A DNA stretch of 64,000 nucleotides, taken from contig NW_026908095.1 in the NCBI RefSeq assembly GCF_033978785.1, forward strand, positions 1-64,000, read 5' to 3'. The position numbers were made by a program, and so were the translations under genes. The notes below the pieces were generated by a model. That model searched no databases, had not been told where the DNA came from, and saw only the letters and a list, made by a program, of their open reading frames with translations. The number at the start of each line of letters is the position of its first letter. The first letter of the stretch is position 1. This DNA comes from Entelurus aequoreus (taxonomy: Eukaryota; Chordata; Actinopteri; Syngnathiformes; Syngnathidae). Of this stretch, positions 39,113-51,071 are shown piece by piece.

Positions 39113-39896
39113 TTGGATTTTTTTCTAAGTACAAAATCGAGAGAGGCTAAAAATCACCTCTTTTTCCTTCTCTCGATCGGACACTTAGAAAAAAAAAAAA
39201 AAAAAAAAAAAATTTGGATTTTTTCTAAGTACAAAATCGATAGAGGCTAAAAATCACCTCTTTTTCCTTCTCTCGATCGGACACTTAGAAAAAAAAAAAA
39301 AAAAAAAAAAAATTGGATTTTTTCTAAGTACAAAATCGAGAGAGGCTAAAAATCACCTCTTTTTCCTTCTCTCGATCAGACACTTAGAAAAAAAACGGAA
39401 AAAAAAAAATAAAAAATTTGGATTTTTTCTAAGTACAAAATCGAGAGAGGCTAAAAATCACCTCTTTTTCCTTCTCTCGACAGACACTTAGAAAAAAAAC
39501 GGAAAAAAAAAAAAAAAAATTTGGATTTTTTCTAAGTACAAAATCGAGAGAGGCTAAAAATCACCTCTTTTTCCTTCTCTCGATCGGACACTTAGAAAAA
39601 AAAAAAAAAATTGGATTTTTTCTAAGTACAAAATCGAGAGAGGCTAAAAATCACCTCTTTTTCCTTCTCTCGATCAGACACTTAGAAAAAAAACGGAAAA
39701 AAAAAAAAAAAAAATTGGGATTTTTTCTAAGTACAAAATCGATAGAGGCTAAAAATCACCTCTTTTTCCTTCTCTCGATCAGACACTTAGAAAAAAAACG
39801 GAAAAAAAAAAAAAAAAAATTTGGATTTTTTTCTAAGTACAAAATCGAGAGAGGCTAAAAATCACCTCTTTTTCCTTCTCTCGATCGGACACTTAG

Positions 39897-39928
<32 letters not shown>

Positions 39929-41365
39929 GATTTTTTCTAAGTACAAAATCGAGAGAGGCTAAAAATCACCTCTTTTTCCTTCTCTCGATCGGACACTTAG
40001 AAAAAAAAAAAAATAAAATAAAAATTGGATTTTTTCTAAGTACAAAATCGAGAGAGGCTAAAAATCACCTCTTTTTCCTTCTCTCGATCAGACACTTAGA
40101 AAAAAAACGGAAAAAAAAAAATAAAAAATTTGGATTTTTTCAAGTACAAAATCGAGAGAGGCTAAAAATCACCTCTTTTTCCTTCTCTCGATCAGACACT
40201 TAGAAAAAAAACGGAAAAAAAAAAAAAAAAATTTGGATTTTTTCTAAGTACAAAATCGAGAGAGGCTAAAAATCACCTCTTTTTCCTTCTCTCGATCAGA
40301 CACTTAGAAAAATAACGGAAAAAAAAAAAAAAATTTGGATTTTTTCTAAGTACAAAATCGAGAGAGGCTAAAAATCACCTCTTTTTCCTTCTCTCGATCA
40401 GACACTTAGAAAAAAAACGGAAAAAAAAAAAAAAAAAATTGGATTTTTTTCTAAGTACAAAATCGAGAGAGGCTAAAAATCACCTCTTTTTCCTTCTCTC
40501 GATCGGACACTTAGAAAAAAAAAAAAAAAAAAAAAAAATTTGGATTTTTTCTAAGTACAAAATCGAGAGAGGCTAAAAATCACCTCTTTTTCCTTCTCTC
40601 GATCAGACACTTAGAAAAAAAACGGAAAAAAAAAAATAAAAAATTTGGATTTTTTCAAGTACAAAATCGAGAGAGGCTAAAAATCACCTCTTTTTCCTTC
40701 TCTCGATCAGACACTTAGAAAAAAAACGGAAAAAAAAAAAAAAAAAAATTTGGATTTTTTCTAAGTACAAAATCGAGAGAGGCTAAAAATCACCTCTTTT
40801 TCCTTCTCTCGATCAGACACTTAGAAAAATAACGGAAAAAAAAAAAAAAAAAATTTGGATTTTTTCTAAGTACAAAATCGAGAGAGGCTAAAAATCACCT
40901 CTTTTTCCTTATCTCGATCAGACACTTAGAAAAAAAACGGAAAAAAAAAAAAAAAAAAATTTGGATTTTTTCTAAGTACAAAATCGAGAGAGGCTAAAAA
41001 TCACCTCTTTTTCCTTCTCTCGATCGGACACTTAGAAAAAAAAAAAAAAAAAAAAAAATTTGGATTTTTTCTAAGTACAAAATCGATAGAGGCTAAAAAT
41101 CACCTCTTTTTCCTTCTCTCGATCGGACACTTAGAAAAAAAAAAAAAAAAAAAAAAAAAATTGGATTTTTTCTAAGTACAAAATCGAGAGAGGCTAAAAA
41201 TCACCTCTTTTTCCTTCTCTCGATCGGACACTTAGAAAAAAAAAAAAAAAAAAAAAAAAAATTGGATTTTTTCTAAGTACAAAATCGAGAGAGGCTAAAA
41301 ATCACCTCTTTTTCCTTCTCTCGATCAGACACTTAGAAAAAAAACGGAAAAAAAAAAAAAAAAAT
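39113..41365 (+). repeat. 20-mer family unit 13, 22 monomers
   Basis: A copy of unit 10 (same 15-A tract at 39,597-39,611, ATTGGGA near 39,717, CTTATCTCG near 40,911) that has gained two G-type monomers, one with GATAGAGG, near 41,060-41,260. Confidence 0.78.
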
Positions 41366-42983
41366 TTGGATTTTTTTCTAAGTACAAAATCGAGAGAGGC
41401 TAAAAATCACCTCTTTTTCCTTCTCTCGATCGGACACTTAGAAAAAAACAAAAAAAAAAAAAAAATTTGGATTTTTTCTAAGTACAAAATCGATAGAGGC
41501 TAAAAATCACCTCTTTTTCCTTCTCTCGATCGGACACTTAGAAAAAAAAAAAAAAAAAAAAAAAAATTGGATTTTTTCTAAGTACAAAATCGAGAGAGGC
41601 TAAAAATCACCTCTTTTTCCTTCTCTCGATCAGACACTTAGAAAAAAAACGGAAAAAAAAAAATAAAAAATTTGGATTTTTTCTAAGTACAAAATCGAGA
41701 GAGGCTAAAAATCACCTCTTTTTCCTTCTCTCGACAGACACTTAGAAAAAAAACGGAAAAAAAAAAAAAAAAAATTTGGATTTTTTCTAAGTACAAAATC
41801 GAGAGAGGCTAAAAATCACCTCTTTTTCCTTCTCTCGATCGGACACTTAGAAAAAAAAAAAAAAAAAAAAAAAAAATTTGGATTTTTTCTAAGTACAAAA
41901 TCGAGAGAGGCTAAAAATCACCTCTTTTTCCTTCTCTCGATCGGACACTTAGAAAAAAAAAAAAAAAAAAAAAAAAAATTGGATTTTTTCTAAGTACAAA
42001 ATCGAGAGAGGCTAAAAATCACCTCTTTTTCCTTCTCTCGATCAGACACTTAGAAAAAAAACGGAAAAAAAAATATAAAAAATTTGGATTTTTTCAAGTA
42101 CAAAATCGACAGAGGCTAAAAATCACCTCTTTTTCCTTCTCTCGATCAGACACTTAGAAAAAAAACGGAAAAAAAAAAAAAAAAAAATTTGGATTTTTTC
42201 TAAGTACAAAATCGATAGAGGCTAAAAATCACCTCTTTTTCCTTCTCTCGATCAGACACTTAGAAAAATAACGGAAAAAAAATAAAAAATAATTTGGATT
42301 TTTTCTAAGTACAAAATCGAGAGAGGCTAAAAATCACCTCTTTTTCCTTCTCTCGATCAGACACTTAGAAAAAAAACGGAAAAAAAAAAAAAAAAAATTT
42401 GGATTTTTTTCTAAGTACAAAATCGAGAGAGGCTAAAAATCACCTCTTTTTCCTTCTCTCGATCGGACACTTAGAAAAAAAAAAAAAAAAAAAAAAAATT
42501 TGGATTTTTTCTAAGTACAAAATCGAGAGAGGCTAAAAATCACCTCTTTTTCCTTCTCTCGATCAGACACTTAGAAAAAAAAACGGAAAAAAAAAATAAA
42601 AAATTTGGATTTTTTCTAAGTACAAAATCGAGAGAGGCTAAAAATCACCTCTTTTTCCTTCTCTCGATCGGACACTTAGAAAAAAAAAAAAAAAAAAAAA
42701 AAAAATTTGGATTTTTTCTAAGTACAAAATCGAGAGAGGCTAAAAATCACCTCTTTTTCCTTCTCTCGATCGGACACTTAGAAAAAAAAAAAAAAAAAAA
42801 AAATTTGGATTTTTTCTAAGTACAAAATCGAGAGAGGCTAAAAATCACCTCTTTTTCCTTCTCTCGATCAGACACTTAGAAAAAAAACGGAAAAAAAAAA
42901 AAAAAAAATTGGATTTTTTCTAAGTACAAAATCGAGAGAGGCTAAAAATCACCTCTTTTTCCTTCTCTCGATCGGACACTTAG

Positions 42984-43014
<31 letters not shown>

Positions 43015-43395
43015 GATTTTTTCTAAGTACAAAATCGAGAGAGGCTAAAAATCACCTCTTTTTCCTTCTCTCGATCACACACTTAGAAAAAAAACGGAAA
43101 AAAAAAAAAAAAAAAATTTGGATTTTTTTCTAAGTACAAAATCGAGAGAGGCTAAAAATCACCTCTTTTTCCTTCTCTCGATCGGACACTTAGAAAAAAA
43201 AAAAAAAAAAAAAAAATTTGGATTTTTTCTAAGTACAAAATCGAGAGAGGCTAAAAATCACCTCTTTTTCCTTCTCTCGATCAGACACTTAGAAAAAAAA
43301 CGGAAAAAAAAAAAAAAAATTTGGATTTTTTCTAAGTACAAAATCGAGAGAGGCTAAAAATCACCTCTTTTTCCTTCTCTCGATCGGACACTTAG

Positions 43396-43427
<32 letters not shown>

Positions 43428-44334
43428 GATTTTTTCTAAGTACAAAATCGAGAGAGGCTAAAAATCACCTCTTTTTCCTTCTCTCGATCAGACACTTAGA
43501 AAAAAAACGGAAAAAAAAAAAAAAAAAATTTGGATTTTTTCTAAGTACAAAATCGAGAGAGGCTAAAAATCACCTCTTTTTCCTTCTCTCGATCAGACAC
43601 TTAGAAAAAAAACGGAAAAAAAAAAAAAAAAATTTGGATTTTTTTCTAAGTACAAAATCGAGAGAGGCTAAAAATCACCTCTTTTTCCTTCTCTCGATCG
43701 GACACTTAGAAAAAAAAAAAAAAAAAAAAAAAATTTGGATTTTTTCTAAGTACAAAATCGAGAGAGGCTAAAAATCACCTCTTTTTCCTTCTCTCGATCA
43801 GACACTTAGAAAAAAAACGGAAAAAAAAAAAAAAAAATTTGGATTTTTTCTAAGTACAAAATCGAGAGAGGCTAAAAATCACCTCTTTTTCCTTCTCTCG
43901 ATCAGACACTTAGAAAAAAAACGGAAAAAAAAAAAAAAAAATTTGGATTTTTTCTAAGTACAAAATCGCGAGAGGCTAAAAATCACCTCTTTTTCCTTTT
44001 CTCGATCAGAGACTTAGAAAAAAAACGGAAAAAAAAAAAAAAAAAAATTTGGATTTTTTCTAAGTACAAAATCGAGAGAGGCTAAAAATCACCTCTTTTT
44101 CCTTCTCTCGATCAGACACTTAGAAAAAAAACGGAAAAAAAAAAAAAAAAAATTTGGATTTTTTCTAAGTACAAAATCGAGAGAGGCTAAAAATCACCTC
44201 TTTTTCCTTCTCTCGATCAGACACTTAGAAAAAAAACGGAAAAAAAAAAAAAAAAAATTTGGATTTTTTTCTAAGTACAAAATCGAGAGAGGCTAAAAAT
44301 CACCTCTTTTTCCTTCTCTCGATCGGACACTTAG

Positions 44335-44365
<31 letters not shown>

Positions 44366-45055
44366 GATTTTTTCTAAGTACAAAATCGAGAGAGGCTAAA
44401 AATCACCTCTTTTTCCTTCTCTCGATCGGACACTTAGAAAAAAAAAAAAAAAAAAAAAAAAATGGATTTTTTCTAAGTACAAAATCGAGAGAGGCTAAAA
44501 ATCACCTCTTTTTCCTTCTCTCGATCAGACACTTAGAAAAAAAAAAAAAAAAAAAAAAAATTTGGATTTTTTCTAAGTACAAAATCGAGAGAGGCTAAAA
44601 ATCACCTCTTTTTCCTTCTCTCGATCAGACACTTAGAAAAAAAACGGAAAAAAAAAAATAAAAAATTTGGATTTTTTCAAGTACAAAATCGAGAGAGGCT
44701 AAAAATCACCTCTTTTTCCTTCTCTCGATCAGACACTTAGAAAAAAAACGGAAAAAAAAAAAAAAAAAATTTGGATTTTTTCTAAGTACAAAATCGAGAG
44801 AGGCTAAAAATCACCTCTTTTTCCTTCTCTCGATCAGACACTTAGAAAAATAACGGAAAAAAAAAAAAAAAAAATTTGGATTTTTTCTAAGTACAAAATC
44901 GAGAGAGGCTAAAAATCACCTCTTTTTCCTTATCTCGATCAGACACTTAGAAAAAAAACGGAAAAAAAAAAAAAAAAAATTTGGATTTTTTCTAAGTACA
45001 AAATCGAGAGAGGCTAAAAATCACCTCTTTTTCCTTCTCTCGATCGGACACTTAG

Positions 45056-45087
<32 letters not shown>

Positions 45088-45265
45088 GATTTTTTCTAAG
45101 TACAAAATCGAGAGAGGCTAAAAATCACCTCTTTTTCCTTCTCTCGATCAGACACTTAGAAAAAAAACGGAAAAAAAAAAAAAAAAAATTTGGATTTTTT
45201 TCTAAGTACAAAATCGAGAGAGGCTAAAAATCACCTCTTTTTCCTTCTCTCGATCGGACACTTAG

Positions 45266-45296
<31 letters not shown>

Positions 45297-46318
45297 GATT
45301 TTTTCTAAGTACAAAATCGAGAGAGGCTAAAAATCACCTCTTTTTCCTTCTCTCGATCGGACACTTAGAAAAAAAAAAAAAAAAAAAAAAAAATGGATTT
45401 TTTCTAAGTACAAAATCGAGAGAGGCTAAAAATCACCTCTTTTTCCTTCTCTCGATCAGACACTTAGAAAAAAAAAAAAAAAAAAAAAAAATTTGGATTT
45501 TTTCTAAGTACAAAATCGAGAGAGGCTAAAAATCACCTCTTTTTCCTTCTCTCGATCAGACACTTAGAAAAAAAACGGAAAAAAAAAAATAAAAAATTTG
45601 GATTTTTTCAAGTACAAAATCGAGAGAGGCTAAAAATCACCTCTTTTTCCTTCTCTCGATCAGACACTTAGAAAAAAAACGGAAAAAAAAAAAAAAAAAA
45701 ATTTGGATTTTTTCTAAGTACAAAATCGAGAGAGGCTAAAAATCACCTCTTTTTCCTTCTCTCGATCAGACACTTAGAAAAATAACGGAAAAAAAAAAAA
45801 AAAAAATTTGGATTTTTTCTAAGTACAAAATCGAGAGAGGCTAAAAATCACCTCTTTTTCCTTATCTCGATCAGACACTTAGAAAAAAAACGGAAAAAAA
45901 AAAAAAAAAAAATTTGGATTTTTTCTAAGTACAAAATCGAGAGAGGCTAAAAATCACCTCTTTTTCCTTCTCTCGATCGGACACTTAGAAAAAAAAAAAA
46001 AAAAAAAAAAATTTGGATTTTTTCTAAGTACAAAATCGATAGAGGCTAAAAATCACCTCTTTTTCCTTCTCTCGATCGGACACTTAGAAAAAAAAAAAAA
46101 AAAAAAAAAAAAATTGGATTTTTTCTAAGTACAAAATCGAGAGAGGCTAAAAATCACCTCTTTTTCCTTCTCTCGATCGGACACTTAGAAAAAAAAAAAA
46201 AAAAAAAAAAAAAATTGGATTTTTTCTAAGTACAAAATCGAGAGAGGCTAAAAATCACCTCTTTTTCCTTCTCTCGATCAGACACTTAGAAAAAAAACGG
46301 AAAAAAAAAAAAAAAAAT
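41366..46318 (+). repeat. 20-mer family unit 14, 48 monomers, composite
   Basis: It starts as a copy of unit 11 but lacks the TTGGGTTTT monomer and its neighbour, then is canonical to the C-type near 43,077. After about 43,118 it departs from the family: units with GCGAGAGG and TTTTCTCGATCAGAGAC near 43,968-44,010, then a 9-monomer tandem duplication (44,259-46,012), before the GATAGAGG unit at 46,013 and two further units lead to the next unit start. Confidence 0.77.
44259..46012 (+). repeat. 9-monomer tandem duplication, 931 bp
   Basis: Copy one 44,259-45,189, copy two from 45,190 to about 46,012. The order is G(7 T), G, an ATGG-start A-type with a pure tract, A with a T in the tract, TTCAAG, AATAACGG, CTTATCTCG, G, then A in copy one only. 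Paired markers: TTCAAG 44,678 and 45,609; AATAACGG 44,851 and 45,783; TATCTCG 44,931 and 45,863. The ninth monomer of copy two is replaced by the GATAGAGG unit. Confidence 0.87.
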
Positions 46319-47559
46319 TTGGATTTTTTTCTAAGTACAAAATCGAGAGAGGCTAAAAATCACCTCTTTTTCCTTCTCTCGATCGGACACTTAGAAAAAA
46401 ACAAAAAAAAAAAAAAAATTTGGATTTTTTCTAAGTACAAAATCGATAGAGGCTAAAAATCACCTCTTTTTCCTTCTCTCGATCGGACACTTAGAAAAAA
46501 AAAAAAAAAAAAAAAAAATTGGATTTTTTCTAAGTACAAAATCGAGAGAGGCTAAAAATCACCTCTTTTTCCTTCTCTCGATCAGACACTTAGAAAAAAA
46601 ACGGAAAAAAAAAAATAAAAAATTTGGATTTTTTCTAAGTACAAAATCGAGAGAGGCTAAAAATCACCTCTTTTTCCTTCTCTCGACAGACACTTAGAAA
46701 AAAAACGGAAAAAAAAAAAAAAAAAATTTGGATTTTTTCTAAGTACAAAATCGAGAGAGGCTAAAAATCACCTCTTTTTCCTTCTCTCGATCGGACACTT
46801 AGAAAAAAAAAAAAAAAAAAAAAAAAATTTGGATTTTTTCTAAGTACAAAATCGAGAGAGGCTAAAAATCACCTCTTTTTCCTTCTCTCGATCGGACACT
46901 TAGAAAAAAAAAAAAAAAAAAAAAAAAAATTGGATTTTTTCTAAGTACAAAATCGAGAGAGGCTAAAAATCACCTCTTTTTCCTTCTCTCGATCAGACAC
47001 TTAGAAAAAAAACGGAAAAAAAAATATAAAAAATTTGGATTTTTTCAAGTACAAAATCGACAGAGGCTAAAAATCACCTCTTTTTCCTTCTCTCGATCAG
47101 ACACTTAGAAAAAAAACGGAAAAAAAAAAAAAAAAAAATTTGGATTTTTTCTAAGTACAAAATCGATAGAGGCTAAAAATCACCTCTTTTTCCTTCTCTC
47201 GATCAGACACTTAGAAAAATAACGGAAAAAAAATAAAAAATAATTTGGATTTTTTCTAAGTACAAAATCGAGAGAGGCTAAAAATCACCTCTTTTTCCTT
47301 CTCTCGATCAGACACTTAGAAAAAAAACGGAAAAAAAAATATAAAAAATTTGGATTTTTTCAAGTACAAAATCGACAGAGGCTAAAAATCACCTCTTTTT
47401 CCTTCTCTCGATCAGACACTTAGAAAAAAAACGGAAAAAAAAAAAAAAAAAAATTTGGATTTTTTCTAAGTACAAAATCGATAGAGGCTAAAAATCACCT
47501 CTTTTTCCTTCTCTCGATCAGACACTTAGAAAAATAACGGAAAAAAAATAAAAAATAAT
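46319..47559 (+). repeat. 20-mer family unit 15, positions 1-11 then broken off
   Basis: The last copy with the family's GATAGAGG, CGACAG, TATA and GACAGAGG markers. It follows unit 14 marker for marker at an offset of about 4,953 bp, then positions 9-11 are repeated once more (see the 315-bp duplication), and the family ends. None of these four markers was seen to the right. Confidence 0.8.
46930..47559 (+). repeat. 3-monomer tandem duplication, 315 bp
   Basis: Positions 9-11 of the 20-mer (TATA tract; TTCAAG with GACAGAGG; GATAGAGG with AATAACGG) occur twice in direct succession, 46,930-47,244 and 47,245-47,559. Both copies are 315 bp and I see no clear difference beyond the leading junction. 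It is the smallest clear amplification step in the window. Confidence 0.9.
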
Positions 47560-47659
47560 TTGGATTTTTTCTAAGTACAAAATCGAGAGAGGCTAAAAAT
47601 CACCTCTTTTTCCTTCTCTCGATCGGACACTTAGAAAAAAAAAAAAAAAAAAAAAAAAT
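47560..47659 (+). repeat. Hybrid monomer at the end of the 20-mer family
   Basis: After AATAACGG the corresponding monomer elsewhere (near 42,293) is A-type and is followed by a seven-T G-type. Here a single 100-bp monomer begins like the first and ends like the second (CGATCGGACAC with a pure tract). One monomer is thereby lost. This is the expected product of an out-of-register exchange within the core. Confidence 0.72.
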
Positions 47660-47839
47660 TTGGATTTTTTCTAAGTACAAAATCGAGAGAGGCTAAAAAT
47701 CACCTCTTTTTCCTTCTCTCGATCAGACACTTAGAAAAAAAAACGGAAAAAAAAAATAAAAAATTTGGATTTTTTCTAAGTACAAAATCGAGAGAGGCTA
47801 AAAATCACCTCTTTTTCCTTCTCTCGATCGGACACTTAG

Positions 47840-47870
<31 letters not shown>

Positions 47871-48145
47871 GATTTTTTCTAAGTACAAAATCGAGAGAGG
47901 CTAAAAATCACCTCTTTTTCCTTCTCTCGATCGGACACTTAGAAAAAAAAAAAAAAAAAAAAAAATTTGGATTTTTTCTAAGTACAAAATCGAGAGAGGC
48001 TAAAAATCACCTCTTTTTCCTTCTCTCGATCAGACACTTAGAAAAAAAACGGAAAAAAAAAAAAAAAAAATTGGATTTTTTCTAAGTACAAAATCGAGAG
48101 AGGCTAAAAATCACCTCTTTTTCCTTCTCTCGATCGGACACTTAG

Positions 48146-48176
<31 letters not shown>

Positions 48177-48558
48177 GATTTTTTCTAAGTACAAAATCGA
48201 GAGAGGCTAAAAATCACCTCTTTTTCCTTCTCTCGATCACACACTTAGAAAAAAAACGGAAAAAAAAAAAAAAAAAAATTTGGATTTTTTTCTAAGTACA
48301 AAATCGAGAGAGGCTAAAAATCACCTCTTTTTCCTTCTCTCGATCGGACACTTAGAAAAAAAAAAAAAAAAAAAAAAAATTTGGATTTTTTCTAAGTACA
48401 AAATCGAGAGAGGCTAAAAATCACCTCTTTTTCCTTCTCTCGATCAGACACTTAGAAAAAAAACGGAAAAAAAAAAAAAAAATTTGGATTTTTTCTAAGT
48501 ACAAAATCGAGAGAGGCTAAAAATCACCTCTTTTTCCTTCTCTCGATCGGACACTTAG

Positions 48559-48590
<32 letters not shown>

Positions 48591-49419
48591 GATTTTTTCT
48601 AAGTACAAAATCGAGAGAGGCTAAAAATCACCTCTTTTTCCTTCTCTCGATCAGACACTTAGAAAAAAAACGGAAAAAAAAAAAAAAAAAATTTGGATTT
48701 TTTCTAAGTACAAAATCGAGAGAGGCTAAAAATCACCTCTTTTTCCTTCTCTCGATCAGACACTTAGAAAAAAAACGGAAAAAAAAAAAAAAAAATTTGG
48801 ATTTTTTTCTAAGTACAAAATCGAGAGAGGCTAAAAATCACCTCTTTTTCCTTCTCTCGATCGGACACTTAGAAAAAAAAAAAAAAAAAAAAAAAATTTG
48901 GATTTTTTCTAAGTACAAAATCGAGAGAGGCTAAAAATCACCTCTTTTTCCTTCTCTCGATCAGACACTTAGAAAAAAAACGGAAAAAAAAAAAAAAAAA
49001 TTTGGATTTTTTCTAAGTACAAAATCGAGAGAGGCTAAAAATCACCTCTTTTTCCTTCTCTCGATCAGACACTTAGAAAAAAAACGGAAAAAAAAAAAAA
49101 AAAATTTGGATTTTTTCTAAGTACAAAATCGCGAGAGGCTAAAAATCACCTCTTTTTCCTTTTCTCGATCAGAGACTTAGAAAAAAAACGGAAAAAAAAA
49201 AAAAAAAAATTTTGGATTTTTTCTAAGTACAAAATCGAGAGAGGCTAAAAATCACCTCTTTTTCCTTCTCTCGATCAGACACTTAGAAAAAAAACGGAAA
49301 AAAAAAAAAAAAAAATTGGATTTTTTCTAAGTACAAAATCGAGAGAGGCTAAAAATCACCTCTTTTTCCTTCTCTCGATCAGACACTTAGAAAAAAAACG
49401 GAAAAAAAAAAAAAAAAAT
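47560..49419 (+). repeat. Junction between the two HOR families
   Basis: About 18 monomers that repeat the sequence at about 42.5-44.26 kb at an offset of about 5,163 bp. The rare GCGAGAGG / TTTTCTCGATCAGAGAC monomer occurs at 43,968 and again at 49,131. The shift from 4,953 to about 5,163 bp is explained by the 315-bp duplication minus the one-monomer loss just before. Confidence 0.78.
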
Positions 49420-50040
49420 TTGGATTTTTTTCTAAGTACAAAATCGAGAGAGGCTAAAAATCACCTCTTTTTCCTTCTCTCGATCGGACACTTAGAAAAA
49501 AAAAAAAAAAAAAAAAAAAAATTTGGATTTTTTCTAAGTACAAAATCGAGAGAGGCTAAAAATCACCTCTTTTTCCTTCTCTCGATCGGACACTTAGAAA
49601 AAAAAAAAAAAAAAAAAAAAAATGGATTTTTTCTAAGTACAAAATCGAGAGAGGCTAAAAATCACCTCTTTTTCCTTCTCTCGATCAGACACTTAGAAAA
49701 AAAACGGAAAAAAAAAATAAAAAATTTGGATTTTTTCAAGTACAAAATCGAGAGAGGCTAAAAATCACCTCTTTTTCCTTCTCTCGATCAGACACTTAGA
49801 AAAAAAACGGAAAAAAAAAAAAAAAAAAATTTGGATTTTTTCTAAGTACAAAATCGAGAGAGGCTAAAAATCACCTCTTTTTCCTTCTCTCGATCAGACA
49901 CTTAGAAAAATAACGGAAAAAAAAAAAAAAAAAATTTGGATTTTTTCTAAGTACAAAATCGAGAGAGGCTAAAAATCACCTCTTTTTCCTTCTCTCGATC
50001 AGACACTTAGAAAAAAAACGGAAAAAAAAAGAAAAAAAAT

Positions 50041-50320
50041 TTGGATTTTTTTCTAAGTACAAAATCGAGAGAGGCTAAAAATCACCTCTTTTTCCTTCTC
50101 TCGATCGGACACTTAGAAAAAAAAAAAAAAAAAAAAAAAATTTGGATTTTTTCTAAGTACAAAATCGAGAGAGGCTAAAAATCACCTCTTTTTCCTTCTC
50201 TCGATCAGACACTTAGAAAAAAAACGGAAAAAAAAAATAAAAAATTTTGATTTTTTCTAAGTACAAAATCGAGAGAGGCTAAAAATCACCTCTTTTTCCT
50301 TCTCTCGATCGGACACTTAG

Positions 50321-50352
<32 letters not shown>

Positions 50353-51040
50353 GATTTTTTCTAAGTACAAAATCGAGAGAGGCTAAAAATCACCTCTTTT
50401 TCCTTCTCTCGATCGGACACTTAGAAAAAAAAAAAAAAAAAAAAAAAAATTTGGATTTTTTCTAAGTACAAAATCGAGAGAGGCTAAAAATCACCTCTTT
50501 TTCCTTCTCTCGATCAGACACTTAGAAAAAAAACGGAAAAAAAAAAAAAAAAATTGGATTTTTTCTAAGTACAAAATCGAGAGAGGCTAAAAATCACCTC
50601 TTTTTCCTTCTCTCGATCGGACACTTAGAAAAAAAAAAAAAAAAAAAAAAAAAATTTGGATTTTTTCTAAGTACAAAATTGAGAGAGGCTAAAAATCACC
50701 TCTTTTTCCTTCTCTCGATCACACACTTAGAAAAAAAACGGAAAAAAAAAAAAAAAAAATTTGGATTTTTTTCTAAGTACAAAATCGAGAGAGGCTAAAA
50801 ATCACCTCTTTTTCCTTCTCTCGATCGGACACTTAGAAAAAAAAAAAAAAAAAAAAAAATTTGGATTTTTTCTAAGTACAAAATCGAGAGAGGCTAAAAA
50901 TCACCTCTTTTTCCTTCTCTCGATCAGACACTTAGAAAAAAAACGGAAAAAAAAAAAAAAAAAATTTGGATTTTTTCTAAGTACAAAATCGAGAGAGGCT
51001 AAAAATCACCTCTTTTTCCTTCTCTCGATCGGACACTTAG

Positions 51041-51071
<31 letters not shown>

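Larger units (their letters stand above)
35110..43115 (+). repeat. 8.12-kb super-unit B, second copy
   Basis: The second copy of the super-unit, matching to the C-type monomer near 43,077. Differences from copy A are whole-monomer events: two G-types gained near 41,060-41,260, two monomers lost near 41,870, and one A-type missing after the C-type monomer, where the match ends. Few base substitutions were noticed, so the duplication looks recent. Confidence 0.82.
3639..47559 (+). repeat. Domain II: 20-monomer higher-order repeat family
   Basis: A unit of 20 monomers (about 2,062 bp) and its derivatives fill this stretch. Marker order in the reference copy 12,677-14,738: 1 G with seven T's; 2 G with GATAGAGG; 3 A with a T in the tract; 4 A lacking TC (CTCTCGACAG); 5 G; 6 A; 7 G; 8 G; 9 A with TATA in the tract; 10 A with TTCAAG and GACAGAGG; 11 A with GATAGAGG and AATAACGG; 12 A; 13 G with seven T's; 14 A with nine A's before CGG; 15 G; 16 G; 17 A; 18 G; 19 C; 20 A. 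Fourteen units were delimited by their positions 1-2. Lengths differ by whole monomers, as expected from unequal exchange. Confidence 0.85.
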
